In this document: piece by piece, positions 23,241 to 35,870 of the stretch
How positions within the stretch are numbered: the stretch's first letter is position 1
Layout: every line of letters begins with the position of its first letter
DNA from: Spisula solida
Taxonomy: Eukaryota; Mollusca; Bivalvia; Venerida; Mactridae
DNA length: 64,000 nt
Direction of reading: 5' to 3'
Assembly (NCBI GenBank): GCA_947247005.1
Contig: OX365949.1
Coordinates: 18,789,130 to 18,853,129, forward strand
Translations under genes and position numbers: made by a program
Notes under the pieces: model-generated
Databases searched by the model: none
What the model saw: only the letters and a program-made list of their open reading frames with translations
Told to the model about the DNA's origin: nothing

Positions 23241-23919
23241 TAGAAATAAGATTTTTTCCTAAGAGACAAAATCTTAGTTCTAAGCTTTGTGAACACGGAC
23301 CTTGTTGTCATATATCAATTAATGATAAACATGTAGCGTTTTTGTCAGTAAGTATACGTGAATATGAACGTCACCAGTATAATAATATGAATACATTTTC
23401 ACTATTACAATAATTGAGGTATCAGCCAGTGAAATGCCTATCGCAATAAAATACCGACTTGAAATTAAATTGACGCAGTAGTTAAATACACAGACCTATA
23501 TAACAAGAGAAAAGTTACCCAATCACAGTCGTATATCGTTATATGAATCCAACATACGAGAATGGAGACATAATTCAGTCTAATAAGACTGTAAAATATT
23601 GAACTAGGTCTACAACCAATCGGCAATTATTGCAAAAAAATATATCTTCAATTTATTTTATGACTGATTTATATATGCAATAACAATAAATAGGTCTAGA
23701 ACGAGTACTGTTAGATCTAGAGTAGAGATGGACCTTGAATGGGCAGACAGGTTTTCATCAGTGTAAAGATACATTGAATTAGGGCAATCTATCTTATTTT
23801 CTATTTATTTTATAATTTCTTCTGAAATGCAGTAATGTATCAGTGTCAGACAAATAATTTGAAATTCAGTGTTGGAAAACAGAGAAATCGTAATTTTTGC
23901 AACGTCACTGCAATGTCGC

Positions 23920-24310
23920 AGAAACAAATTTAAATTAGAATGTAATAGGTTAAAATAACAGTTTTTGAGCACCACTTTCGGCAATTCAGTCTCCCTTTCA
24001 CAATTAACACCCCTGGTCAAAGGAATACCAAAGGAAACCGGCGTTAGAGTCTCCCCGGGAATATTATTTCTCTCATCTTGGTTTATGTGCGGCCAACATT
24101 GAGATTCGACGCCCAGTAATATCGAACATGTACATATACCGCTCTCACAGGTACATGTACCCATTCACACCTTGGTCAAGTGGAGCATTGTGGGTTATTC
24201 TTGCTCAGAGAAATTATGCAGTGGCGCAGACAGGGATCGATACCATGACCTCTCAATCCAATAACGCACATTCTACCTCTATAGCACCGCTGTCCAATGT
24301 CGACCTGAAT
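23920..24310 (-). mobile_element. tRNA-derived SINE relic, A2 copy
   Basis: A2 copy of the SINE at 9100-9465, with the same head (gtatcgatccctgtctgcgc on the minus strand) and central domain. The minus frame 23805-24164 is its translation. Confidence 0.75.
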
Positions 24311-24576
24311 AATATCTATGCTCGTGATACAACCTATAATCACAGTATGCTAATTACTAGAATCCTGTGACTAAAAACCCTACGTTCGCAATACATCAAA
24401 CGTTTAATTTATAGTCAAAGCTGAACGTTCATTGATAACAAATGATTCTCCTAATCCCTCGCATTTGTATAAACTTCATTTAAAGAGAAACAGACACGAA
24501 ACAATGTTTTAAAACAATTATATTATATGCAATGAAATTCAGTTATAAAGTGGTTTATGAGGCTGTTAAATAGAGG

Positions 24577-24716
24577 ATCTTACACGAATGTTTTTCCATA
24601 TTCAATTTATTAAACGAGTTGAATGAAATGATAAAATGCGAGGCTCTTTTGAGCATTTTATCATTTTTATTTAACGAGTTGAATAAATTAAATATGGAAA
24701 TACACGAATGTAAGAT
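24577..24716. mobile_element. 140-bp hairpin element, A2 copy
   Basis: Same 140-bp hairpin as 9791-9930, ends atcttacacgaatg and cacgaatgtaagat. Confidence 0.85.
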
Positions 24717-25607
24717 TCTTTTTTATCACATAAACTAATTACACAGTAAAAGTGTGTCTAGAATGCACACACTTCCCCTATAGGAAACGAACTGTAGGAG
24801 TAAATCGGTTCCTTGAATGAGCTAAGACAAAAGTGCAACAACGCATACCCAAATACGTGAAATTTTCGGCTTTTGAAAATAATATTTTTAGCATGTCTAA
24901 CATTCTGCAGATCGTAAAAGTTCGCTTTACAAATTAAATGAATAATAAAATCTAGATTCGGAAAGATTATGCTGTCCGTTCCGTTCCGTGTTCCGTTCAG
25001 GGTTTTAGAAATAACCCAGGAGCAGGGGAAGCAACTCAGTATTCCGCGTGATTGTATTCGTCTGAATAGCCGATATCAGTGAAATAACTAATTACAACAA
25101 GATGCAAGTACTTATTAAGGACGGGAAATCGTCTTTAATACTCAAAATTACCGTATTTATACAATGAAATCAACATCCGATGCCGTGTGTGTGTAGTTGT
25201 CAGGGGTTTCGTAAGTACATTTCGTCCCGATCTTATTCGTACCCACGGCCAACTGACCCACCGTTATGTTTACTTACGGTTATATCTCTTATGTTCTTGA
25301 ACATCTGTTATTGTGTGATTATATATGTCCGAGAGGGCTCATAATAGGATATAAATTTATTCAATTCTAAAAATGTATTCTTTTACTTTTTTGACTACGT
25401 GTATGAAAACATATTAAATGAAATGGCTCGCCCTTGTATATATACCTCATTTACATGTTTTTTTACACAAGTGTTTTAAGGTATTTATGTAATGAGTTCA
25501 TTAAACTGACAGAGCGTATTTTATGTGATAATGCAGAATATTTCACTAAACATAGCAGCTATTCTATTTTGTTGGATAAGACGTTGCGTACATACCAGGT
25601 TTACTGT

Positions 25608-26133
25608 ATTCACCATATCGACAATACTGGTTAAACCCGTTTTCCGGGATACGGAATTAATTGGGCGGCAATGTGCGAGATATTCCGAATATACTTTAGG
25701 GTGGTTCCTGCATATAGCGTATAGAGCAACCAGGTACTATAATCAAGATTATTTTAGCCAAATGATAAAAACTTATAAAATAAACTTACTTGAACACAAT
25801 GGCAATATTTTTGCCTAGTAAATAATATGTTTAACTTGAATAGATACGTATATTTTCTCGTCATCGGTATCTTTCTACGGAAGCGGCAGTGTAGAATAAA
25901 ATGCAATATTTCAAATATAAAGCATATTTTATGATAATTCTTGATAAGTTTAAAAACAAAGATGTTTAATGATAATGTGCAATAATTGTGTTATACGTTT
26001 TTCATGTTAAAACTATGAAAAACGAAATTCTATATACACTCCGACTATACGGTCTTAAGCTTGCTACCCCCCTGACCGTGAAATTTCTAATCCGGAAAAA
26101 CGGGTTTTATCCAGTAATGTCGATATCGAGAAT
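25608..26133. mobile_element. 526-bp inverted-repeat element, A2 copy
   Basis: Left end attcaccatatcgacaatac and right end gtaatgtcgatatcgagaat are inverted copies, and the inner parts (aacccgttttccgg / ccggaaaaacgggttt) pair as well. The 76-codon frame 25988-26218 crosses the right end into module sequence and is not conserved as a unit in B. Confidence 0.7.
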
Positions 26134-26774
26134 GGTCTATGATGTTTTTAATTTAATGGGAACACTTATTGCCGCGCACTGGGTTTACCTGACAGAAGGC
26201 TTCCTATTTGCATTGTGATATTTTGGAACTGTAAATCAATTCATTTCATCAATTAATCGCACATTAAATTATTAGCAACCATTACAGACTTAATATGTTC
26301 TAAATGATCCTATTTGATAAGCAAGGGTTTTTCAAATAATAACAGGTGAGGTGATTGCTTAAGTCAGGTGACTACTATCACATTCTAGCCTATAATTTCA
26401 ACATAACCAGACTGTTGCTTTTCAATTTATTTATTTAATCTATGACTATGGTTGTGGAAACATGATAACTGAAAATATCTTTGTTGTCATTTCAGTTCAC
26501 TCCCCACATTTCGTTTTTTTGGTTTTCATTACATTTGCCTACGTCAGGAAGTGATGCCATACATTATCACGTTGTAGTATGACGTATCGATAACACGAGT
26601 GCTAATTAACTAAATGTGAACCACTCATAGACAAAAGAAAATATGTTATTTGTAAAGTAATAGTAGAAAATTTTCGTTTCGACATTTTCATCTATGCATT
26701 ATATAAAACTAGCTCAGATTTATTTGTCATGTATTGGTATTATTTTTTATGTGTTTTATTTTTTCAATATCAAG

Positions 26775-27138
26775 CCATGTTCAATGTGCTAGTCCCTATT
26801 CCATGTTCAATGTGCTAGTCCCAATGCCATGTTCAATGTGCTAGTCCCTATGCCATGTTCAATGTGCTAGTCCCTATGCCATGTTCAATATGCTAGTCCC
26901 TATGACATGTTCAATGTGCTAGTCCCTATTCCATGTTCAATGTGCTAGTCCCTATGCCATGTTCAATGTGCTAGTCCCTATTCCATGTTCAATGTGCTTG
27001 TCCCTATTCCATGTTCAATGTGCTAGTCCCTACGCCATGTTCAATGTGCTAGTCCCTATTCTATGTTCAATGTGCTAGTCCCTATGCCATGTTCAATGTG
27101 CTAGTCCATATGCCATGTTTAATGTGCTAGTCCCTATG
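26775..27138 (+). repeat. 26-bp minisatellite, 14 units
   Basis: Fourteen units of ccatgttcaatgtgctagtc + cctatg, exactly 364 bp, with single-base variants (for example ccctatt/ccctatg, aatatgc, gcttgtc). A1 has only one unit at the matching place (12132-12157), so the array expanded in A2 after duplication, or contracted in A1. Confidence 0.97.
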
Positions 27139-27284
27139 CCCAGCCCACATTACGACTTAATATCTGTCATACAATCTCCCTGACCGGTTTTAAATGGTAT
27201 AATATAAAACATATGTTTAACAAAATTGGTGTGAATTCTAAATGAAATCATTTTGTTTTACATAGGCGTAGGAGCAGGAGAGAC

Positions 27285-27625
27285 AAGGGGTGGGGGCATA
27301 AATCGTTTGCCCTCCCCCCCCCAATAATTCAGACTATAATAATAATAATGTGCCGCCCAAAATAGTCTTGTATTAGGTAATTTGTCTTTTATTCTTGGTT
27401 AACAAGTACAAAATGTGAATTTTCGTGCTCGCTTCGATCGCATTTTTTAATCTATGAAAATATGTTATCACGTAGCTTTAAAAGAACTATAAACTAGAAA
27501 AAGAGATTGTAAGATAAAGTTTGCACCAGCTCCTAAATTGCTCTTAGACTTTGTCATTTCTATGTTGAATAGCCCTTACTAAACCCCTTAACCCTCAGAA
27601 TCCGGACATTTGTGCAATAATTAGT
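27285..27625. other. Extra sequence in A2, no gene
   Basis: Absent from A1, which continues directly (gggggcaatattgagtaag). It includes a C-run, a short (taa)n run and cgtgctcgcttcgatcgc, which resembles the internal cttgctcgcttcgctcgc motif of the element at 44217-45301. It could be a relic of a related element. Confidence 0.4.
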
Positions 27626-28072
27626 AAGAAATTTACAAAATGAGGACTTAATTTTGCTTGATCTTGTAACAAAACATATCTTGTTTAATACCAAATAATT
27701 TTCTCAGAATGCACCAGATTGATCCATTGTTTTTTTAAATTTTCCTAGGGGACCATGCCCTCTTCTTACTAGTATATGCTAAGATTTCTATTTTACCGGG
27801 TATTTTGACAAGCAAACAGCTTAGTAGATATGCCCAACCTTAATGATTATATACACGAACATTTATCTTACACTATTAACATTAAATGTGATCACCAATC
27901 ACCAAAGATAATATTTTGACCCTCTTTAAATGTTTTACCCCAAATGTTAAAGACGCTCCTACGTCCATTATATACACCTTACACACATATCTACGTTATT
28001 TTTATACATTATTTTATCGATATTTCTTCGGTTTTGTACTCGATTAACAAAATTTAACTTTCCGTTTAATAA

Positions 28073-28435
28073 CATATCTACATTCATATATGCAAGTGTA
28101 ATAGTCAACCAGCTTCAAATACAAGAGGGTCTAATCTAAAACTAAAGCAGAAACAATGTAAATTCAACAAGAGAAATTCTAATTTCACCAATAGAATAAT
28201 TGATTCACGGAACACCAACAAGTTCAAGATGCGACAAGATACATGTATCAGAATAAATGGTGGTTGTAGAGGTCATAGAATCTGCGATCCTAACGGGAAA
28301 ATCATAATGTGTGTAATACACGCAGTAATGAAACTAAATATGAATATAAGTGTTAGCGATATGGAGTATGATTTGACTTGTCTACTACCGGTATATCTGG
28401 ACATCAAAAACACACAAACCCACGAGCTATTATAA
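28073..28435 (+). CDS. Unrecognised open frame 1, A2 copy (hypothetical)
   Basis: Open for 120 codons; the ATG at 28229 gives 68 residues. It is the counterpart of 12774-13166, differing by an in-frame 3-nt change (DPNGKII for DPKGII) and several substitutions, all of which alter the residue (K/M, N/S, F/Y, F/I). Upstream of the ATG the two copies differ by 65 nt, so the shared frame does not extend far. No known family. Low confidence that it is expressed. Confidence 0.2.
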   Translation, partial: HIYIHICKCNSQPASNTRGSNLKLKQKQCKFNKRNSNFTNRIIDSRNTNKFKMRQDTCIRINGGCRGHRICDPNGKIIMCVIHAVMKLNMNISVSDMEYDLTCLLPVYLDIKNTQTHELL

Positions 28436-28922
28436 CATAACATGTGTGTGTAACCAGAAAGAAAAATTCCCGACTAGTATGACACTAGAGCATTACATAT
28501 ACAATGAAAGCAAGATTGCATATCAATAATCGTCCAGACGTTAAAACTAAGATGATCTTTTCTGGCTACTAAATTGCTACAGCTAGTCTATTAGGAATGT
28601 ATTTGAAGGCATTCACAAATACATATACTTTAGTCTACTTCTATTAAATCCTAGAGGACACGCTGCAGAATGTTTAAGTTCAGACATCGTTTATTACAAC
28701 TAAATAAATAATGAACCGATGTAATGGACGAACAGTCTGGTAGTTTTACTCTCTATGTCAAAATGCATGGGAAAAAATACAAAAAAGTATTAAAAATAAT
28801 AGTTAATAATAGCAATGAATTTTGTGTAAATTACTCTTAGAATCGACCCCTTCGTTTAATTCGATCCGATCGCTTCTCGAAGTCCGAAGTCAGCGTGAGC
28901 TGAAAATTTCTATAAGAGCTGA

Positions 28923-29318
28923 AAATTACCACAGCTTGACATTTGTCCAGAAATTGGTATTAGAGCAAATTCCTATGATACCAAATTTAAAGACGAGACA
29001 GTTACTATGAATAATGGCAATTTATTTCGCTGCACCCAACTAGGAACAACTATAATACAACATAAAAACAAAATTTCATTTGACAATTATGACACATTTA
29101 TTTCAGACGCCCAAGACGAAAAACAATACACAATACACTTCGACGAATATCTAATTGGCCACCCTATAAAATATAATATTATGCGATTTATTCAATTAAG
29201 AAATCTAACGTTTTGTGTTATTGTTTCATTCCACGTACATATCTATCGATTCCCTGAAAGAAATCACTTATTCGTGTACACAATCACCCATGCGGAATGT
29301 TTGGTGCGAAGTAAGTAA
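28923..29318 (+). CDS. Unrecognised open frame 2, exon-like, A2 copy
   Basis: Counterpart of 13654-14052. The ATG at 29007 gives 103 residues. An acceptor-like ttaccacag ends at 28934, and a perfect GTAAGT starts at 29311 within a (GTAA)n run. It is 9 nt longer than A1 (NYD inserted before TFISDAQ). Upstream the frame also reads well (DICPEIGIRANSYDTKFKDE). Differences are mostly amino-acid changing. No recognised family. Confidence 0.22.
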   Translation, partial: KLPQLDICPEIGIRANSYDTKFKDETVTMNNGNLFRCTQLGTTIIQHKNKISFDNYDTFISDAQDEKQYTIHFDEYLIGHPIKYNIMRFIQLRNLTFCVIVSFHVHIYRFPERNHLFVYTITHAECLVRSK

Positions 29319-29338
29319 GTAAGTAAGTAAGTAAGTAA
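29311..29338 (+). repeat. (GTAA)7 microsatellite, A2
   Basis: Seven perfect gtaa units directly after open frame 2. Confidence 0.95.
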
Positions 29339-30064
29339 CGCCTATATTTAACGTGGCTGACACATTCGGTTTTCCGATCTTCCATGTGGGCCGAAATGGC
29401 TTATATGCATGTGGTGCTCGTGCACGGCATCAATGCTTTTCGTAATTGGTAGGAATGTATTCTCTGTGAAGAGCCTATTAAACACATTAAACTTGGCCAG
29501 AATTGGTAATGTGGAGCGCGCTTAATGACATATTTGCTATTATCTGTTTGTATTTTCAAAGTATTTGTCTGTTTGTTGTTTTGCGGCAGTGTATCATCAA
29601 ATAGTGTTTTTGTATTTGCTGTTACAACAGTTATTGTTGCAACTTTAATATGCTGAGAATTTGAATTAAACCTAGTCTTCTTTGTTTCGATTTCTATTCG
29701 ATGGCTCCCCCTTAATTAATCAACAGAACTACATAATTAAACATATTTCTAATTATTAACATTGAGACCATAACTAGTGTATTGTGAACAAGCGAGACAC
29801 AACATAAAAGTGTGACATTAAATGGTTGTCATTTTCTTTGATACATCCCAGACAATCGTAAAACGGAGAATGAATACTATATAAGGAAATGTTGATGATT
29901 CTCAAAGAACACACTAAGCATACTTCATAAAAGTCTGAGGGAATCTATTCAAAAACATAGAAAAATAGTATTTTCTAAGTGACAAAATAGCTTTGTTAAT
30001 ACGGACCATGTCGTCATATTTCAATTAGTAATAACAAATTTAGCGTTTGTTTTGTCGTTGAGTA

Positions 30065-31200
30065 TCATACAATAAAATACATATTTTATTCAGTGCAATT
30101 GAAGGCCTCCAGCCCAAAATACATTTAGCGGAGTTATGCTAGGAATAAAATTATATTTCAACAGTTTCATGTTTAGAATATTATACAAAGTACATGCAAA
30201 TGCATACAGTAAATGTAAACATATACATGTCATCTAAACAATAAAACTGAGCATAGGTTTCATGTAACAAAGATATAATGGCAAATACAATTCACATTTC
30301 TTTTTTGAGATAATAAGATAAATATGAATACGATCACGAACGTTGTTGTTTTGTGCTATTTTATAGCAGTATAATTTTTTATTCACTTAATTGACTCAGT
30401 TACTCAGACCTTACATCTGTGCATTCAATCACAAATTTTGCAAATGAATATATGACTGTCTTTACTATCGGTAATAATAGTTTTGAATAAATGCACAGTT
30501 TCAATCTAATGAAGCCATTTTGAAATGAAGAGCTCGCGACGTAAGGTACTATATAGCGGAGAATAATGGCAATATCTATAATCACGGTCGATGTTCATGT
30601 GGCGACATTTTTGGATCATAAGTTGGTGACCGGAACATCGACAATTAGATAAACACATCTTTAACAGGTACATGTATGGTAAATTAATATGATGACGAGT
30701 CTATTTGAGCGTTCAGATTTACAATGCACAGTCTCTGAGTCGAGTTTTATTCAAGAACATCTTGATATCTCGAACGTCATTTAACAGCCAAACATAACCA
30801 AAAGCATTTTCGTACAAAAGTTTTTTTCACACAAGTAGCCCAGTTTGTTTTACCACACATATCTTGGTCTTTGAGGCATTCGTACAATTCTGATCCAATA
30901 TGATATGCATTTTACATGTAAGTCACACTCGGTAGCCTAACACATTCACCCTGCAGAGCAAAGAAATTCGAAACATTCCTGTTAAGTCCACATATTCGTT
31001 TACATAAATTAGCATGTACTCGTTCAATATGTTCTGAGTACTGAAATCCCCATATTTCGGCAGAATAACAAAGAATTGGCAAGACAATGGCGTCAAAAAT
31101 TTAAATGATTGTTTCGGCGTAAAATAACCAAAAACAAGATATTTGTAAAATGAAACAACGTCTATTCTTATATCTTTGTACTTGGATATGAACGTCAACA
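30065..31200 (-). pseudogene. LINE ORF2 C-terminal relic, B2 copy
   Basis: Reading the minus strand from 31200 down: VVSFYKYL, then a frameshift into AIVLPILCYSAEIWGF, YSEHIERVHANLCKRICGLN and RNVSNFFAL, then near 30670-30560 a CRCSGHQLMI and HMNIDRDYRYCHY stretch, and finally a decayed end and tail near 30075. This is a LINE RT C-terminal region with several frameshifts. The LPILCYSAEIWGF part is missing from B1, while B1 keeps RRELFILKW. Confidence 0.82.
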
Positions 31201-31564
31201 GTATAATAATATGACAATAGTTTTACTATAACAACCAAAGAGGTATCATCTAGTGGCATGTTCATCTCAATAAAGAACCGACTTAAAATTGATTTGAACC
31301 AGTAGTTAAATACATAGACCTATAAAACAACACAAAGCGTTCCCAAAATCACAGTCGTATATCGTTATTTGAATCCAATGTATGATGTATGGGAATGGAT
31401 ATTCGTTCGCAAAAAATGACACAATTAAGTATATATATCGTAAATGTTAAACTAGGTCCACAACCAAACAACAATCATTGCAAATAAATATATCTTCAAT
31501 TTATTCTTTGACTGATTTATATACTGTATGTTGTCAAGATGAGTTAAATTGGAAAATGTTGTTT

Positions 31565-32215
31565 TAGTTTAATACAGTCTGTGATACCGAACTAAGCCGT
31601 AAATGTAAAATGATTCCTTGGAATTTATTCCAGTAAAATATACAACAAGTAACACTCACCCTAGTTTACCTTAGTTTGCTGAAACTAGGTAATTCAGCCG
31701 AATCCATGTCTTTTTAGCGTTTTAATACTGTTATTGAACTTTTAGGGCTTAAGGCAGCTTAAACTATGTATTTCAGCATTTTAGTGTTCTAACTTGGTCA
31801 TTCAGCGTGGGCATTCCGCCTTTTGTTTGATGAAACTTTTCCATTCAGCTTTTTAAAGCTGTGACTAGGGTGGATCTTTTTTCTTGTTCGGCTGTGTGTT
31901 GAGCACTTCTTCTTTTTAGGATTTCTGACAGCTAAAACTAGGCATTATAGTCGTTTTACTGTGGAAACTGTGTCATTCAGCTAGGGCATACAGTTTTTTG
32001 GTTGCTGAAATTAATTAATTATACTTTTCGCCTGCTTGGACTTGGGCGGATCTTTACTTGTTTATGTAGACATTGTGTCTTGTATGTGTTTTACGTTTTC
32101 TGTGCTCGGTTGGATTAGTTGAGCATTGTGCCTTGTGTGTGTTTAATGTTTCTGTGCTCGACTGGTAAAGTTGAGTGTTGCCTTCCCTGTCTGACTTTAT
32201 ATTAACTTTGTGGGG
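31565..32215. repeat. B-specific repeat block with TTCAGC motifs, B2
   Basis: Copy of 18100-18730 with the same ttcagc-containing units. It is slightly longer and continues into ccctgtctgactttatatta, the end of the dispersed repeat found at 295 and 21655. Confidence 0.6.
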
Positions 32216-34387
32216 TGCAAGAGTACACCAATAGGCGCAAAAAATGTATAGACAAAAATCAAATAATTTGGGTATAAAAATCACTTAAACCAAACAACAA
32301 TAACCACATGGTTACTAGAAATGTACAATGAAATCAAACGACAATCTGATGAAAAAAAAACCACCGTACTCGGAAGTGTAACGCACGATTAAACGACAAA
32401 CAAACGTTCATCAGATAACCATACTGTCAGAACACTGCTGGTTGTCAGCAGGTCATACGCAACAGCTTCGAACACTAGCGTATAGCTTCCACACAACGGG
32501 TGCTTCTGTACGTTCAATCGGAGTTTTAAGTTTTAAGCATGATCCACCGGAATGGACGGACCTCGCCTGATAAGGAGCGCAATAACCAACAAAGAAATAC
32601 ACAAAAGGAGACGAACTGTTTTGATATTTTGTTCGCCGTTCCATGCCCGTTTATGATATTCGGAAAGGTGTAACTACACTCTAAAGAACTACATTACAAT
32701 TACCGAAATTCAATCGATCCGATGTTCCTAGGCTCGCAATACACCAAACATTTAATTGATCAATAAAGCTGAACCTGCGTTGATAACAAATGATGCTTCT
32801 GATCCCTCACATTTGTATAAACTGCAGTTAAAGAGAAACAGACACGAAATGTTTAAACATTTATATGCAATGAAATGCATTTAGAAAGTTGTTTATGGGG
32901 CTGTTAAAGCAGAATCTTTCACTTAACATAGCAACTATTACATTTCGTTGGATATGAAGTTTCGTACAAACCAGGTTTATTTCTTGGTTTAAGGTGTTTT
33001 TAATTCAATGGGAACATTTATTGCCGCGCACTGATTTTTGCCTGACAGAAGGCTTATTATTTACTTTGAGATAGTTTGGGAATGTAAATCAATTTGTGTT
33101 ATCAATTAATAGCACATTTAATTATAAGCTGTCATTACAAACTCAAAATGTTCTAAATGATCGTATTTGATAAGCAACCTTTGATAAGCAACATTTTCAA
33201 ATATTAACAGGTGGTTGCTTAATTCAGATGACCACTAACAAATGTTAGTCTATAATTTAAACATAAATCTAATGTTGATTTCAATGGCCTCTATTTATTT
33301 AATCTACGACCAAGGTGGTAGAAACATGATACGCGAAAGGTATATTTGTCGCCATTACATTTCACTCCCTATATTTCGCCTACGTGAGGAAGTGATGCCA
33401 AACATTACAATCACCTTTGTCAGTTTACCTTAAAAAATGCCCAAAAAAATACCGACTAGGCGACTAGTACTTATTCTTTCTGTTCGACGAGCAAATGATG
33501 CACATGGCCGTGACACTTGCCGTACCAAGTAGCAAGATTGCGTGTGTAAAAATCGAGTACTTTACCGACTGCGCCAAACGTACGGTTTCTCATTTTTGCA
33601 CTGATGATTTTATTAGTTTTAATTATGAATCTAGCGTTTTGATTGCTACATATTTCAAAAATCCTTAAAATATTTAGTACATAAAGTATATATAATTATT
33701 TGAAAAAAGCTTTACTTGGCTGAAATTCTTTTAAAGCACAGTTTCTGACAGACCATGTACATTTGTATTTCTATTGTTAGGCCCCCGTATCGATAAATCT
33801 GGATGCATATAGTTTACACCATTAGTTGTTGTATAGTCACCGAGTTCTAGCTTGTCCTTGTCACAGTGCACCTTTCGTAAAAAGCCATATGGTACATGTA
33901 TAATCAGTTAATCGACGAGTAACAGACGAGTTCCTGGTAGTTACTGGTAGTTCCAGTACAGTGACCCGGTGGGAGTTCACCTTTAATAATGGCATTACTA
34001 TATTTAGGTAAATTAGAAATATTGGGATCAACGTACTACAAGAGCATTCACATTGGCACACTATAATACTAGTACAATACAATAGTATTAGACAACTGAA
34101 CACTATACGTACTGTTATTGGTCTTGCTGAAACACAAATATAATAATTTTAATTGTATAATTAAATAAGCTTTGTTGCATTGGATGAAAACTGGTCGAGC
34201 TAATGTTTGTGATGCGGTTATAACAATGATACCCGCGCTTCTATTCGTGGAATTATACGTAATATATCTATTGCAAGAAATAATCCGGTTAAAATCTTTT
34301 CTACAAAATGTTTGATCTTGTATTATGTTATTTGTATAAAGATATTAGTAAAATTGAAGAGCAACAGATTCCCGAACAAGCGAGAAT
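32216..34387. other. B2 remainder, no gene seen
   Basis: 32216-32570 is present only in B2. The rest (32570-33050, 33100-33440, 33500-34387) follows B1. The small frames at 33242-33433 and 33861-34103 are unrecognised and not preserved in B1. Confidence 0.45.
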
Positions 34388-35870
34388 TAGTTGGTTGACA
34401 TTTTCTTTCGTACATCCAGACAATCGTAACAAGGAGAATGAACAAGGAAATGTTGAGGATACTCAAAGAATATACATCATGTTTCTGTCATGTATGACAA
34501 AAATACAATATACGTCAACATCATTTGTATGTATAAACAAGAAGTATGCAGCGTTCCAGACAAGATGAAGTGCGTTTGTCCTACGATAACCGTGACGCTG
34601 ACAAATGAGTTGACATGGTAATATCGCAACAATGTATTATAATATGGCAAACAAAAAATAAGTGTTATAATCCAATGTGTCCTTTGTATAAACCTATATA
34701 TGCAGAAGAAATCAAGATTACGTATAAAGTATTTACATGCCTCAGAAGCAGTATGTAAAAACCTACAATTATTAAAAATAAAAACATGGGTTATTTTTCT
34801 TTTTTTGGAAATATGTGCAGCTACATTTAAGTCAAAATATGATGCTTTGTGAATAGATTTGTGCCCCTCCTGATGCCTTGATTTTCCCGATCGTAACATT
34901 GTTTAATGGGTCCGCTAAGTGAAAGTTATATTTTTTAGAAATTGATTACTTTGATCGAAAATGTACATTTATTGCATATTAAGCAACTGGCCAAGAAATG
35001 ACCAGCGCACCAGACACAATCTAAATCAAAGTAGGAAAATGTATACCCATAATGCCTTTGTATCTAATATGCATATGATATACATGGGTAAACGGTTAAG
35101 TCTCAAGTTCTAATACTTAGTTACGGCTCTTCCTCATTTCAATCCTATAGAATCTATTCAGCCACTATGATAGTATCCTACCACTCAATCGGGACACCTT
35201 GGACAATCTAATTAATCATCTCTCGGGTGTAAACAGAACGTCGCCGTTTTTAACGTCTTTCGCCATGACGTCATCATGACAGATTTAAACAGTGCTTCAA
35301 TGGAATACACGCCAATCAAGCAAGCGCTGCGTAGCTGCATGTTATGCTCAAGGAGTGTAGCGACATTGTATTGTTTAATCAATAAAACATATTTTGATAT
35401 TTTCGCTGCTGATAAGTTACGGTCTATTTTCTTCAGCCTATTTTCTTCTGCGTAGGATTTAAGAAAGAAAGCTGCTGGATTTATACGCTTGAAACATCCG
35501 AGGTATTTTATCCCGTAAAAATGCCGTACGGACCGTTCCGGTTGCCTACCACTGTGCCATTATGTCTAAGAAGTCACTAACCGCATAGAGTGGTTCTAGT
35601 AACTAGCGTAGCGAGGTCAAATATTAAAATCACAAATTCTGGTTCCCAAAATAGTCCATTCCTACCGATAGCCTACCAAAATATACACAAACACGGTATT
35701 ATAAAAATACGCCCAGATGTTAATTTCGCTTGAATCTTACAATCCTTTTTTGCAAAAATCTAGCGATGTCAAAGAAAAATACTTACTTTCCATCTTCGGA
35801 TATTCAATAATAAAACCAGTCACAATTTTCGACAATTAATTTCATGTCACAGATCTTAGGGTATGTAATT
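34388..35870 (+). repeat. Array module A3, truncated
   Basis: Starts with the same head and conserved block as A1 and A2. It follows A1 in patches (34850-35060 with 6370-6550; 35085-35170 with 6685-6770; 35620-35710 with 6820-6910; 35820-35860 with 6980-7020), then similarity stops. It carries a private 359-bp insertion (35186-35544). Confidence 0.75.
35186..35544. mobile_element. 359-bp MITE with 9-bp target duplication
   Basis: Flanked by cctaccact on both sides (35177-35185 and 35545-35553). The ends caatcgggac and gttccggttg are imperfect inverted copies. A1 and A2 lack it at the matching position. The interior is GC-richer and includes gccatgacgtcatcatgac. No coding potential. A 9-bp duplication fits Mutator-like elements among others; the superfamily is not decided. 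Confidence 0.8.

Larger units (their letters stand above)
20606..29820 (+). repeat. Array module A2
   Basis: Second full A module. The head at 20606 is preceded by the same cgaacagccg/caacataaaagtgcga context as the other heads. It differs from A1 by a nested LINE (22200-22990), a 14-unit minisatellite (26775-27138), about 330 bp of extra sequence (27285-27625), and the missing 14240-16115 block. Confidence 0.9.
29821..34387 (+). repeat. Array module B2
   Basis: Colinear with B1 from the head to the next A head. It lacks the 17220-17460 hairpin block of B1, retains more of the central LINE, and has about 380 bp (32185-32570) where B1 joins gagtgttgcc directly to tgacaaggagcg. Confidence 0.88.

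Noticed and set aside
25525..25818. 97-codon plus frame in A2
   Set aside because: It runs across the left end of an inserted inverted-repeat element and is broken in A1 and absent from B.
26775..27138. CRISPR-like array of regular units
   Set aside because: Units are directly adjacent 26-bp tandem repeats with no spacers, in eukaryotic DNA.
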